A stretch of DNA of 64,000 nucleotides from Bradyrhizobium sp. 1 (GTDB lineage: Bacteria; Pseudomonadota; Alphaproteobacteria; Rhizobiales; Xanthobacteraceae). Within the stretch, counting starts at the first letter, position 1. The number at the start of each line of letters is the position of its first letter. The notes below the pieces were generated by a model, which worked only from the letters and a program-made list of their open reading frames with translations, was not told the origin of the DNA and did not search any database. The translations under genes and the position numbers were made by a program. The stretch covers positions 595,811-659,810 of the forward strand of contig NZ_JADPJH010000034.1 of assembly GCF_023073315.1 (NCBI RefSeq), written 5' to 3'. Shown here piece after piece: positions 1-8,226 of the stretch.

Positions 1-33
1 ACCATTTCATCTGCGGAGAGAGGCTCCTCACCC

Positions 34-65
34 CTCCCTCTCCCCGTAAGAACGGGGAGAGGGAG
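34..65. repeat. REP-like hairpin repeat
   Basis: A perfect inverted repeat with 14-bp arms (CTCCCTCTCCCCGT and its complement) around a 4-base AAGA loop. Weaker relatives with the same CCCGTAAGAACGGGG core or a CTCTCCCGC core occur near 49087 and 17382. It lies just upstream of the AmpG-like gene. Its form fits the CTCTCCCC-type palindromic intergenic repeats common in Bradyrhizobium; that family assignment is from memory. Confidence 0.6.
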
Positions 66-103
66 AAGAGGCAGCGCCCCCAGAATCTGCTAACACGCTC
101 CCC

Positions 104-1468
104 ATGACTGCACCCGACGCCACCTCCCCCGCCGCTACTTCCGCCCCCGCCACCTCCTGGCGCGACGGCCTTGCTGTTTACCTGCAACCGCGGGTGCTGA
201 TCGTGCTGTTTCTCGGCTTCTCCTCGGGGCTGCCGCTGGCGCTGTCGGGGTCGACGCTGCTGGTGTGGATGCGGGAAGCCGGCGTCGATCTCAAGACCAT
301 CGGGCTGTTTGCGCTGGTCGGCACGCCCTACACGCTGAAATTTTTGTGGGCGCCGCTGGTGGATGCGCTGCATGTCCCGCTGTTCACCCGCGCCTTCGGG
401 CGGCGGCGCGGCTGGCTGCTGTTCTCGCAAGCCCTGCTGATCGTCGCGATCCTGCTGCTGGCGATGACCGATCCGGCGCGCTCGCCGTTCTACGTCGCGC
501 TCGGCGCGCTGCTGGTGGCGACGACGTCGTCGACGCAGGACATCGTGGTCGATGCCTTCCGCGTCGAGAGCTTGCCCGAGAGCGAGCAGGCCGCCGGCAT
601 GGCGGCTTACGTCGCGGCCTACCGCATCGGCATGCTGGTCTCGACCGCCGGCGCATTGTTCGTCGTCTCCGGCTTCGAGAGCACCGGCATCACGCGCACA
701 TCGGCCTGGATGTGGGGCTATGTGGTGATGGCGGCGATGGTGCTGATCGGGACGATCACCGCACTGGCCGCGACCGAGCCCGAGCAGTTGGTGCGGGCGG
801 AAGCTTCGACGCAAACCGAGACCGCGTTCACGCGCGTGCTGAACGCGGCGATCGGCGCCTTCTCCGAATTCCTGTCGCGCAAGGACGCCATCGCCGCGCT
901 CGCCTTCGTCGTGCTGTTCAAATTCACCGATGCCTTCTCCGGCACGATGACGGCGCCGTTCGTGATCGACCTCGGCTTCACCCGCAACGACTATGCGGCG
1001 ATCGTGAAGGGCGTTGGCCTGGCGGCAACGCTGATCGGCGGCTTCGCCGGCGGTTTTGTCGCGCGGCGCTATCCGCTGGCGACATCGCTGTGGATCGGCG
1101 GCGTGTTGCAGGCGCTGGCCAACCTCACCTTCTCCTGGCTTGCCGTGGTCGGCACCAATCAATGGGCGCTGGCGCTCGCCATCTGCGCCGAGAATTTCAC
1201 CAGCGCCATCGGCACCGTGATCTTCGTCGCCTATCTCTCGGCCCTGTGCCAGAACCCGCTGCACACGGCGACGCAATATGCGCTGCTCACCGCGCTTGCG
1301 GCGGTGGGGCGGACCTATCTCTCGTCAGGTGCGGGCTTCGTGGCTGATACGACCGGCTGGACGCTGTTCTTCGTGATCTGCGTGCTGGTGGCGATCCCGA
1401 GCCTGATCTTGCTGGTCTGGCTGCAGAAGCGCGGGCACTTTGAGGCGCTGGGGCCGGTCCGGGTGTGA
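104..1468 (+). CDS. AmpG-like MFS permease
   Basis: A 454-residue, strongly hydrophobic protein with about 12 membrane segments, most similar to the AmpG/acetyl-CoA transporter branch of the major facilitator superfamily. The N-terminal part carries the typical SSGLPLALSGSTL stretch (about residues 40-52) and LKFLWAPLVD (about 78-87) seen in AmpG. AmpG imports anhydro-muropeptides from the periplasm for cell-wall recycling. No ampD or ampC-regulator gene is adjacent, so the substrate is inferred from family only. The ATG start lacks a strong ribosome-binding site. A Pro/Ala/Thr-rich tail of about 20 residues precedes the first membrane segment. Confidence 0.8.
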   Translation: MTAPDATSPAATSAPATSWRDGLAVYLQPRVLIVLFLGFSSGLPLALSGSTLLVWMREAGVDLKTIGLFALVGTPYTLKFLWAPLVDALHVPLFTRAFGRRRGWLLFSQALLIVAILLLAMTDPARSPFYVALGALLVATTSSTQDIVVDAFRVESLPESEQAAGMAAYVAAYRIGMLVSTAGALFVVSGFESTGITRTSAWMWGYVVMAAMVLIGTITALAATEPEQLVRAEASTQTETAFTRVLNAAIGAFSEFLSRKDAIAALAFVVLFKFTDAFSGTMTAPFVIDLGFTRNDYAAIVKGVGLAATLIGGFAGGFVARRYPLATSLWIGGVLQALANLTFSWLAVVGTNQWALALAICAENFTSAIGTVIFVAYLSALCQNPLHTATQYALLTALAAVGRTYLSSGAGFVADTTGWTLFFVICVLVAIPSLILLVWLQKRGHFEALGPVRV

Positions 1469-1475
1469 TCGAACC

Positions 1476-2042
1476 CTACCGCACCACGCCCGACGTGAAC
1501 CCCGCCTTGCGGCGCGGCGGCTTGATGTCCTTTTTCAGGAAGCAGCGCGCTTCACGGCCGGTATAGCCGGGGCGGGCATAGGTGAAGGCGCGGCACTTGT
1601 TGTCGGCAGTGCAGGCGGCCTTGCAGATTTCCTCGCCCTCGCCGTCCTTGAGCTCGAAATTGCGCAAGTCCCCGCCGGGGCGGTCGATCGACGTCTCGAC
1701 GCCTTCGACGCGCGGCTCGATCACGCCGGCACCCCGCACACCGGAGATGCAGCAGCTGCCCGGGACGCGCGGCGGCACGGCGTTCTTCAGCCAGCATATC
1801 GCCGAGCCGCCTTCGATGTCGGGATAGCTGAAGCTCCAGGAGCGGCACTTGCGATCGCGCTCGCAGAGCAGCGCGCAATCCTCGGGATCGCCGGACGTGA
1901 TCGGCTGATTGAAATAGTCGCCGCCGGGCCGGTCGAACGCCGTCTGGGCGCGCACAGGCCCGCTCGCAAACACGAGCGACAGCAGCGCAGCACAAGCCAC
2001 GACGCTCGCCATGATCGCCCCAGGCAGGCGGCCCTTCCCCAT
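1476..2042 (-). CDS. secreted PAN/Apple-domain protein
   Basis: A 188-residue protein starting with a clear Sec signal peptide (hydrophobic stretch ending near AGPVRA-type cleavage, residues about 8-31). The mature part has two Cys-rich halves, each opening with the same DRPGGD motif and continuing with paired cysteines (ALLCERDRKC and KAACTADNKC). This is the pattern of two PAN/Apple modules, which bind proteins or carbohydrates. The open frame extends 55 codons further upstream, but that part is not signal-like and overlaps a dispersed repeat, so the internal ATG at 2042 is preferred. It converges on the AmpG-like gene with 7 bp between stops. Exact function unknown. Confidence 0.75.
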   Translation of the reverse strand: MGKGRLPGAIMASVVACAALLSLVFASGPVRAQTAFDRPGGDYFNQPITSGDPEDCALLCERDRKCRSWSFSYPDIEGGSAICWLKNAVPPRVPGSCCISGVRGAGVIEPRVEGVETSIDRPGGDLRNFELKDGEGEEICKAACTADNKCRAFTYARPGYTGREARCFLKKDIKPPRRKAGFTSGVVR

Positions 2043-2154
2043 CGGAACAGCTTTCGAGTTATTGACGACGCTCAGGTTTTTCAGCCGGTCATTTGATCGC
2101 CGCAAACCTGTACGGGCGATGAACGGCTGAAGTCCTACGTGATGGTCTCTCGAA

Positions 2155-2257
2155 CTAGAGCGTTTCGAGCGATATGGGTACCGGTTCGCGTAAAGAAAAC
2201 GCGTCAAAATGAGAATCTAGAGCCCGTTCCGATTCATCGGACCGGAAGTGGCTCTAG
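2155..2257. repeat. dispersed CTAGAG-bounded palindromic repeat
   Basis: About 100 bp bounded by CTAGAG and CTCTAG, with internal inverted pieces (GTTTCGAGCG..., ACCGGTTCGCGT, and GTTCCGATTC / GGACCGGAAG). It fills the gap between the PAN-domain gene and gshA. I recognise the form as a Bradyrhizobium intergenic repeat from memory. It may serve as a transcription end for gshA. Confidence 0.55.
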
Positions 2258-3624
2258 AACGCGTATTCCGCGTAGGCCGGTTCCACGGAGCCGTTCCAGG
2301 GGCCGTTGAACTTCTCAAGCATTTCCTCGGCCGGTGTCCGGCCGGAATCGATGATGTGATCGAGCGGCTCCAGATATCGCGTCTCATCGCGGCCGAGCTG
2401 GTCGATCCGGCCGCGCCGGCGCAGGCCGGCATGTGCCAGAACGAGGCATTCCTTGGCGATCTCGAACAGATAGCGATCCTTGATCCGCGACTTGAAGCCG
2501 AAGCGCGGCACGTCGTCGCGCAGCGACTGGCGCTCATGCGCGCTCCAGTGCTTCACCAGGTCCCAGGCCGCATCGAGCGACACGTCGTCATAGAGCAGAC
2601 CGGCCCAGAACGCCGACAGCGCGGGCAGACGGCCCCACGGGCCACCGTCGGAGCCGCGCATCTCGAGATAACGCTTGAGCCGCACCTCGGGGAAGATCGT
2701 CGAGAGATGGTTGGCCCAGTCCGACAGCGTCGGACGCTCGCCGGGCAAATTGTTGTTGCGGCCGTCGAAGAAGGCACGGAACGAGGAGCCCGAGACGTCG
2801 ATGTAATCCTCGTCGCGCTTGACGAAATACATGGGCACGTCGAGCGCGTAGTCGACATAGCGTTCAAAACCCATGCCGTCCTCGAACGCCCACGGCATCA
2901 TGCCGGCACGCGCATTGTCGGTGTCGCGCCAGATCTCGGAGCGGAAGGACAGGAAGCCGTTCGGCTTGCCTTCGGTGAAAGGCGAATTCGCAAACAGTGC
3001 AGTCGCGACCGGCTGGAGCGCGAGCGAGACGCGCAGCTTCTTGACCATGTCGGCTTCGGAGGAGAAGTCGAGATTGGTCTGCACCGTGCAGGTCCGGTAC
3101 ATCATGTCGAGGCCGTATTGGCCGACCTTCGGCATGTAATTGGTCATGATCTTGTAGCGGCCCTTGGGCATCACCGGGATGTCGGCGCGCGACCAGGACG
3201 GCGTCATGCCGAGGCCGAGGAAGCCGATGCCGAGCGGGGTTGCGATCTCGCGCACCTGCGCGAGATGCGCCATCAGCTCGCTCTGGGTCTGGTGCACGTT
3301 CTCGACCGGCGCACCGGAGAGCTCGAACTGTCCGCCGGGCTCAAGCGAGATCGCCCCGCCGCCGGTGACGTCGTAGAGGCCGATGATGTTACCCTTCTCC
3401 ATGATCGGCTCCCAGCCGAGCAGGAGCTTCATGCCTTCGAGCAGCGCACCGATGCCGCGCGGGCCTTCGTAAGGCACCGGACGGTGGCCTTCGAGCGTGA
3501 ACGGCGTCTTCTCGTGCTCGGTGCCCATGCGGAATTCGGACGGGTCCTTGCAGCCGGCCTCGAACCACGCGACGAGCTCGTCGCGTGATTGCAGCGGCGT
3601 CATATCGATCTGGTCTCGCGCCAT
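2254..3624 (-). CDS. gshA: glutamate-cysteine ligase
   Basis: A 456-residue protein of the plant/alphaproteobacterial GCS2 family. It joins L-glutamate and L-cysteine with ATP, the first and limiting step of glutathione synthesis, in the cytosol. Recognisable segments are FRMGTEHEKTPF (about 31-42), the substrate-binding GGQFELSGAP region (about 97-106), and YRTCTVQTNLDFSSE (about 176-190). Length matches the family (about 455). The ATG at 3624 begins MARDQIDMTPL, typical of rhizobial homologues. The next gene cluster upstream is a MarR regulator divergent from a glutathione S-transferase, so the neighbourhood has a thiol theme. Confidence 0.93.
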   Translation of the reverse strand: MARDQIDMTPLQSRDELVAWFEAGCKDPSEFRMGTEHEKTPFTLEGHRPVPYEGPRGIGALLEGMKLLLGWEPIMEKGNIIGLYDVTGGGAISLEPGGQFELSGAPVENVHQTQSELMAHLAQVREIATPLGIGFLGLGMTPSWSRADIPVMPKGRYKIMTNYMPKVGQYGLDMMYRTCTVQTNLDFSSEADMVKKLRVSLALQPVATALFANSPFTEGKPNGFLSFRSEIWRDTDNARAGMMPWAFEDGMGFERYVDYALDVPMYFVKRDEDYIDVSGSSFRAFFDGRNNNLPGERPTLSDWANHLSTIFPEVRLKRYLEMRGSDGGPWGRLPALSAFWAGLLYDDVSLDAAWDLVKHWSAHERQSLRDDVPRFGFKSRIKDRYLFEIAKECLVLAHAGLRRRGRIDQLGRDETRYLEPLDHIIDSGRTPAEEMLEKFNGPWNGSVEPAYAEYAF

Positions 3625-3726
3625 ATCAAACTCTAATCAAAAGGGGCGCTTCGATCGAAGGCGCGCGGGTGACGGGAATTGTCCGCGAACCCACCGGGCG
3701 CACGGACGAACTGGTGTGCCGCGCGA

Positions 3727-4236
3727 TCATCGCGACGGCGTGGTTTCGTTGGCGTGGACGATGGGCGGCAGCTTCATCTCGCCGCACGAGCAGCCGAGGC
3801 GGTCGAGCAGGCCGCTGAGCTTGACGGCATCCGCATCCGACAGTTTCGAGCCGACATATTTCTCGATTGCGGCCGAATAGGCGCCCCACATCCGCTTCTG
3901 CAATTCGCGGCCAGCCTCCGTGATCTCCACGAACTGGCCGCGCTTGTCGATCTTGCATTCGCGCCGTCCGGCGAGGCCCTCGTCGACCAGGCGATCGATC
4001 AGGCGCGAGGTGGAATATTGCGGGATCAGCATCTGCCGCTCGAGTTCCACCGGCCGCAGCTCGCCCGAGGGCGCCCGCGCCAATTCGAGCAGGGCGTCGT
4101 ACCATGCCAGTGGCGGGAACCCCGCCTTCTTGAGATCCTGCTCGACGCAATCGAGCACGCGGCTCTGTACCCGCATCAGGCGGATCCAGGCGGAAGTGGC
4201 CTCGGTAGATGGTTTGCGTTTCATGGTCCCGCTCAC
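3727..4236 (-). CDS. MarR-family transcriptional regulator
   Basis: A 169-residue winged-helix repressor. The recognition region runs from about residue 55 to 110, with the helix around LIPQYSTSRLIDRLVDEGL followed by the wing CKIDKRGQFVEITEAGRE typical of MarR proteins. A CSCGEMKLPP tail near the C-terminus (Cys-X-Cys) is unusual and could be thiol-reactive, though that is only inference. It is divergent from the glutathione S-transferase gene; the 113-bp gap holds two ATGCA-N2-TGCAT palindromes, so it probably represses itself and the GST gene. Confidence 0.85.
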   Translation of the reverse strand: MSGTMKRKPSTEATSAWIRLMRVQSRVLDCVEQDLKKAGFPPLAWYDALLELARAPSGELRPVELERQMLIPQYSTSRLIDRLVDEGLAGRRECKIDKRGQFVEITEAGRELQKRMWGAYSAAIEKYVGSKLSDADAVKLSGLLDRLGCSCGEMKLPPIVHANETTPSR

Positions 4237-4264
4237 GCTCGTCGCCCGTCTCTTACCCCACTCG

Positions 4265-4303
4265 ATGCACCTGCATCAATCTTGCTAATTCATGCAGGTG
4301 CAT
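4265..4303. promoter_or_regulatory. paired MarR operator candidates
   Basis: Two 12-bp elements, ATGCACCTGCAT (4265-4276) and ATGCAGGTGCAT (4292-4303), are exact inverted repeats of each other. Each is also a quasi-palindrome of form ATGCA-N2-TGCAT. Centres are 27 bp apart. They sit between the divergent MarR and GST start codons, the usual place of MarR-dimer sites. Confidence 0.6.
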
Positions 4304-4349
4304 GTAGGCGTTCTTTCGCCACAACCAAGCATCAAGAGGAGGAAATTCC

Positions 4350-4964
4350 ATGAAACTCTATTACTCACCCGGCGCCTGCTCCCTGTCCCCGCACATCGCG
4401 CTCCTGGAAGCCGGCCTGCCCTACGAACTGGTCAAGGTCGATATCCGGGCCAAGAAGCTCGAAAATGGTGAGGATTATCTGAAGCTGAACCCCAAGGGCC
4501 AAGTCCCCGCGCTGGGCCTCGATAGCGGTGAGATCGTGACCGAAGGCCCGGTCATTGTCCAGATGATCGCCGACCAGGCCGCAGCCAAGGCCCTGGCGCC
4601 GGCCCATGGCAGCTCCGAGCGTTACAAGCTGCTCGAATGGCTGAACTTCCTGACTTCGGAGGTGCACAAGAGCTTCGGCCCGATGTTCGCGCCAGCGCTG
4701 AACGACGAGGCCAAGGCGTTCTTCAGGGATCGTGTCATGGGCAAGCTGAAATACATCGACAGCCAGCTCGCCGGCCGCGATTACCTGATGGGCAAGCAGT
4801 TCACGGTGGCCGACGGCTACCTGTTCACGATGCTGACCTGGGGCGACCGGATGAAGTTCGACCTCTCGGCGATGCCGAACCTGACCGCCTACAAGGCCCG
4901 GGTCGCCGCGCGGCCGCAGGTGCAAGAGGCGTTGAAGAAGGAAGGGCTGGTGCAGGCGAAGTGA
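4350..4964 (+). CDS. gstA: glutathione S-transferase, beta class
   Basis: A 204-residue two-domain GST. The N-terminal thioredoxin-fold half begins MKLYYSPGACSLSPH with Cys10, the position used by bacterial beta-class GSTs to form a mixed disulfide with glutathione. The GQVPALGLDSGEIVTE segment (about 50-65) is the glutathione-binding cis-proline/Ser loop. The all-helical C-terminal half includes DYLMGKQFTVADGYLFTML (about 144-162), the conserved N-capping region. An AGGAGG-type ribosome-binding site (GAGGAGGA) lies just before the ATG. It is divergent from the MarR gene and likely under its control; it probably conjugates or reduces electrophiles in the cytosol. Confidence 0.92.
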   Translation: MKLYYSPGACSLSPHIALLEAGLPYELVKVDIRAKKLENGEDYLKLNPKGQVPALGLDSGEIVTEGPVIVQMIADQAAAKALAPAHGSSERYKLLEWLNFLTSEVHKSFGPMFAPALNDEAKAFFRDRVMGKLKYIDSQLAGRDYLMGKQFTVADGYLFTMLTWGDRMKFDLSAMPNLTAYKARVAARPQVQEALKKEGLVQAK

Positions 4965-4991
4965 GGCCGGACGACGCCAGATGAAACGACG

Positions 4992-5024
4992 AAGAGCCGG
5001 ATCAATGATCCGGCTCTTTCTCTT
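4992..5024 (+). terminator. Rho-independent terminator after gst
   Basis: A 13-bp stem AAGAGCCGGATCA / TGATCCGGCTCTT with a minimal loop, followed by TTTCTCTT. It lies 27 bp after the GST stop codon. Its core is almost identical to the hairpin at 5800. Confidence 0.8.
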
Positions 5025-5207
5025 GGCGCCCATTTGTGCCCGCTCACGGAACTCGGGATCGAAAACTCGCGGGCAAATTTTAGGAGCATTGTCGGAGTTA
5101 ATAATAACCCCGCCTTGTCGTAGGAGGCAGTGCCACACTCCTTGTGAGAGCAGTCCAGTTCGCGCAACCTATCGACGGCAGCGGGTCCGCAAAGTTGGAA
5201 TACGAAC

Positions 5208-5516
5208 GTGACGACCGCACTTGTTCTTCTGTTCGCGAGCACGCTCGCTGGATTGGCGACGGGATTGTTGTTCCGGGTCTGGTCGCTACTGCTGGTCTCG
5301 CCGGCAATCGCAGTCCTTGCCGCAATCGTCCTGCAGACCTACGGCTTCGGATTTTGGGCCGGCATTCCGGTCATCATCGGCTGCCTGACGGCGTGCCAGC
5401 TGGCTTTTCTGGTCAGCGCGTTCCAGCGGCACAACGGCGGCATCCTAGCCCAGGACGATAGCGACGGCGCTCCAGGCCACGATGGCCAACATGGCATTGG
5501 CGGCGAGAACGAGTAG
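5208..5516 (+). CDS. small hypothetical membrane protein
   Basis: A 102-residue protein not assigned to a family. Residues 1-70 contain about three hydrophobic helices (for example LVLLFASTLAGLATGLL and IPVIIGCLTACQLAFLVSAF). They are followed by a hydrophilic Gly/Asp/His-rich tail (QRHNGGILAQDDSDG). The tail overlaps, on the other strand, a second small membrane ORF. It lies between two terminator hairpins, so it would be a monocistronic unit. The translated hydrophobic pattern supports a real gene, but without homologues the start is uncertain. Confidence 0.5.
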   Translation: MTTALVLLFASTLAGLATGLLFRVWSLLLVSPAIAVLAAIVLQTYGFGFWAGIPVIIGCLTACQLAFLVSAFQRHNGGILAQDDSDGAPGHDGQHGIGGENE

Positions 5517-5651
5517 CGCCAGACCCGCCCATGAGGGAATTTTTCTGCGCAGGCGCAGGACTCTGGAGAGTAGCGGCAGCCGACCCGGCAGCACCGGCGA
5601 ATATCTCAGCGCGACACCTGCAACGTCACTTTGAAACACCGGGGAGATCAT
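5445..5651 (-). CDS. tiny single-pass membrane ORF
   Basis: A 68-residue ORF with a basic middle (LRLRRKIPS) and one strong C-terminal hydrophobic helix (LALLVLAANAMLAIVAWSAV). A GAAGG motif precedes the ATG at suitable distance. Its last 72 bp overlap the end of the convergent small membrane gene. In that overlap one strand encodes a hydrophobic helix and the other a Gly/Asp tail, so only one may be real there. Function unknown. Confidence 0.4.
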   Translation of the reverse strand: MISPVFQSDVAGVALRYSPVLPGRLPLLSRVLRLRRKIPSWAGLALLVLAANAMLAIVAWSAVAIVLG

Positions 5652-5799
5652 TCTGGAACACCTTCAATGCCAATCATCGTTCTGTGGATTGGTTAGCAAG
5701 AGCGGTGCCAGTGCGGAGCTCCTGTGGTCCCGGCGGGGAGCCGAGGCGGCCGTCGTGTGGCATGGGAACGCGCGGAATATCTGCCGTCAGCAATAAGGA

Positions 5800-5824
5800 A
5801 AGGCCGGATCGATGATCCGGCCTT
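5800..5824. terminator. terminator of the beta-oxidation operon
   Basis: An 11-bp stem AAGGCCGGATC / GATCCGGCCTT with a GAT loop. T-rich sequence follows in both directions (TTCTTGTT on plus; TTCCTTATTG on minus). It lies 35 bp beyond the stop of the minus-strand FadJ-type gene. Confidence 0.7.
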
Positions 5825-5858
5825 CTTGTTCGAATGCCTGAGGTGTTTCGAATCAGGT

Positions 5859-8072
5859 TCAGGCCGCCGCCTTCTTCGGCGCGAAGCGGCCGTAGAAGGT
5901 TTCGCCCTTTGCCGCCATCTCCTCGAGCAGCTTCGGCGGGGTGAAGCGCGAGCCGTACTTCGCCTCGAGCTTGTGGCAGAGCTCGACAAACTTCTTCGTC
6001 CCCATGAAGTCGATGTAGGACAGCGTGCCGCCGGTGAACGGCGCGAAGCCGAAGCCAAGGATGGAGCCGACATCCGCCTCGCGCGGATCGGTGATGACGT
6101 GATCCTCGACCGTGCGCGCGGCTTCCACCGCCTGCACCACCAGGAAGCGCTGCTTCAGCTCCTCGATGTCGAGCGTATCAGGGTCGAGCTGCTTCGGCTG
6201 CAGTGCGGAGAGACCCGGCCACAGGCTCTTCTGACCCTTGCCCTTCTCGGGATAGTCATAGAAGCCCTTGCTGTTCTTGCGGCCGAGCCGGCCCTGTTTC
6301 TCGACCAGCTCCACCATCAGCTTCTTCTGGTCGGGGTTGATGGCGTTGGGGCCGAGATCGGCTTCCGTCGCCTTCATGATCTTCAGGCCGAGGTCGAGCG
6401 CGACTTCGTCGGAGAGCGAGAGCGGGCCGACCGGCATGCCGGCCATCTTGGCGCAGTTCTCGATCATCGCCGGCGGCACCCCTTCGAGGAACATCTCGTT
6501 GCCTTCGGCGACATAGCGGCCGACGCAGCGATTGGCAAAGAAGCCGCGGGAGTCATTCACCACGATCGGCGTCTTGCCGATCTGCCGGACGTAGTCGAGC
6601 GCGGTCGCGAGCGCGACATCGCCGGTGTTCTTGCCCTTGATGATCTCGACCAGCATCATCTTCTCGACCGGCGAGAAGAAGTGGATGCCGACGAACTTGC
6701 CCTGGTCCTTGAAGCCCTCGGCCAGCGAGGTGATCGGCAGCGTCGAGGTGTTCGACGCGAAGATCACGTCCGGCTTCATATGCTCCTGCGCCTTGGCGAA
6801 GGTGTCAGCCTTGACCTTGCGGTCCTCGAACACGGCCTCGATGACGAGGTCGACGTCCTTCAGCGCGGCGTAGTCCGCGGTCGGCGTGATGCGCGCGAGC
6901 AGCGCTTCGGCGTCACCAGGCTTGGCGCGGCCCTTCTTGATCTGCTCCTCGATCACCTTCTGCGCATGCGCCTTGCCCTTGTCGGCGCTCTCCTGGTCGC
7001 GGTCGATCAGGATGACGTCGAGGCCGGCACGGGCCGAGACGTAGCCGACGCTGGCGCCCATGAAGCCGGCGCCGATCACGGCGATCTTCTTGACCTTGGT
7101 CGCGGGCACGTCCTTCGGACGACGCGCGCCCTTGTTGAGCTCCTGCATCGACAAGAACAGGCTGCGGATCATCGCGGCCGCTTCCTTCGAGCGCAGCACC
7201 GAGGTGAAGTAACGCGACTCGACGCGAAGCGCGGCATCGATCGGCAACTGCAGGCCTTCATAGACGCAGCTCATGATCGCGCGCGCGGCCGGGTAGTTGT
7301 CATAGGTCTCGCGGCGATAGATCGCATTGCCGGCCGGGAACATCATCATGCCGGCCTTGGAGAACACCGGGCCGCCCGGGAGCTTGAAGCCTTTCTCGTC
7401 CCAGGGCGCGACGGCCTTGCCGCCGCCCTTGATCCAGTCCTTCGCCGCCTTGATGAGATCGGCAGCAGGAACGATTGCGTGGATCAGATTCAGCGCCTTG
7501 GCCTTCTCGACCGTGACAGGATCGCCCTTGAGCAGGATCGTCATCGCGTCCTGCGGCGGCACCAGGCGTGGCACGCGCTGCGTGCCGCCCGCGCCGGGGA
7601 ACAGGCCGACCTTGACCTCGGGCAGACCGAGGCGGGTCTTGGGATTTTCGGCCGCCACGCGATAGTGGCAGCACAGCGTGATCTCGAAGCCGCCGCCGAG
7701 CGCGAGGCCGTTGATCGCGGCCGCCCACGGCTTGCCTGATGTTTCGATCGAGCGCAGCACCAGCGAGAAGCGCCGGGCCTGGTCGAACAGCATCTGGTTT
7801 GCCGCGGTCTCGTCCTGCTCCTTCAGCACCTTGGCGTAGGCCTGGTTCATGCCTTCGAGCATCGACAAATCCGCGCCGGCACAAAACGCTTCCTTGGCGG
7901 AGGTGATGACAACGCCCTTCACCGCGGCATCAGCCGTGGTGTCCTTGACGATCGCGTCGAGCTCGCTGGTCGAGGTCTCGTCGAGCACGTTCATCGAGCG
8001 GCCCGGGATGTCCCAGGTGACGAGCGCGATACCATCGGAATCGGTCTCAACCTTGAAGTTCTTGTAAGCCAT
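5859..8072 (-). CDS. fadJ: 3-hydroxyacyl-CoA dehydrogenase / enoyl-CoA hydratase fusion
   Basis: A 737-residue bifunctional beta-oxidation enzyme. The N-terminal crotonase domain (about 10-200) has the oxyanion-hole segments CAGADLSMLEGM and NGLALGGGFEI plus the GLPEVKVGLFPGAGGTQR acidic loop. It hydrates trans-2-enoyl-CoA. The dehydrogenase half starts with the NAD-binding GAGFMGASVG motif and holds HFFSPVEKMMLVEI with the catalytic His. The last 200 residues are the paired C-terminal 3HCDH domains. The internal ATG at 8072 has a GAGGAG ribosome-binding site; the 33 upstream codons fall in a repeat. Last gene of the operon with thiolase and acyl-CoA dehydrogenase. Confidence 0.93.
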   Translation of the reverse strand: MAYKNFKVETDSDGIALVTWDIPGRSMNVLDETSTSELDAIVKDTTADAAVKGVVITSAKEAFCAGADLSMLEGMNQAYAKVLKEQDETAANQMLFDQARRFSLVLRSIETSGKPWAAAINGLALGGGFEITLCCHYRVAAENPKTRLGLPEVKVGLFPGAGGTQRVPRLVPPQDAMTILLKGDPVTVEKAKALNLIHAIVPAADLIKAAKDWIKGGGKAVAPWDEKGFKLPGGPVFSKAGMMMFPAGNAIYRRETYDNYPAARAIMSCVYEGLQLPIDAALRVESRYFTSVLRSKEAAAMIRSLFLSMQELNKGARRPKDVPATKVKKIAVIGAGFMGASVGYVSARAGLDVILIDRDQESADKGKAHAQKVIEEQIKKGRAKPGDAEALLARITPTADYAALKDVDLVIEAVFEDRKVKADTFAKAQEHMKPDVIFASNTSTLPITSLAEGFKDQGKFVGIHFFSPVEKMMLVEIIKGKNTGDVALATALDYVRQIGKTPIVVNDSRGFFANRCVGRYVAEGNEMFLEGVPPAMIENCAKMAGMPVGPLSLSDEVALDLGLKIMKATEADLGPNAINPDQKKLMVELVEKQGRLGRKNSKGFYDYPEKGKGQKSLWPGLSALQPKQLDPDTLDIEELKQRFLVVQAVEAARTVEDHVITDPREADVGSILGFGFAPFTGGTLSYIDFMGTKKFVELCHKLEAKYGSRFTPPKLLEEMAAKGETFYGRFAPKKAAA

Positions 8073-8128
8073 GTTGGTTGCTCCTCGGTGCCGCAGCCGA
8101 TTCCAGGCGCGGCGGTTGACGGTGATCT

Positions 8129-8218
8129 CGTAGGGTGGGCAAAGGCGCCCTTGCGCCGTGCCCACCATCATTCGCGGAGATATCAGTGGTGGGCACGCTT
8201 CGCTTTGCCCACCCTACG
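8129..8218. repeat. GTAGGGTGGGCAAAG palindromic repeat
   Basis: A 90-bp element with perfect terminal inverted repeats (CGTAGGGTGGGCAAAG at the left, CTTTGCCCACCCTACG at the right) and an inner GTGCCCACCA/TGGTGGGCAC pair. It lies between the thiolase and FadJ-type genes of one operon. It resembles MITE-like repeats known in rhizobia (from memory), and has the same GTAGGRTGGG end as the element at 41645. Confidence 0.65.
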
Positions 8219-8226
8219 GCAGCTCG

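Noticed and set aside
5724..7739. Large plus-strand ORF opposite the FadJ-type gene
   Set aside because: Antisense shadow of a clear bifunctional beta-oxidation enzyme; the composition is His/Asp/Arg/Leu-rich with no motif.
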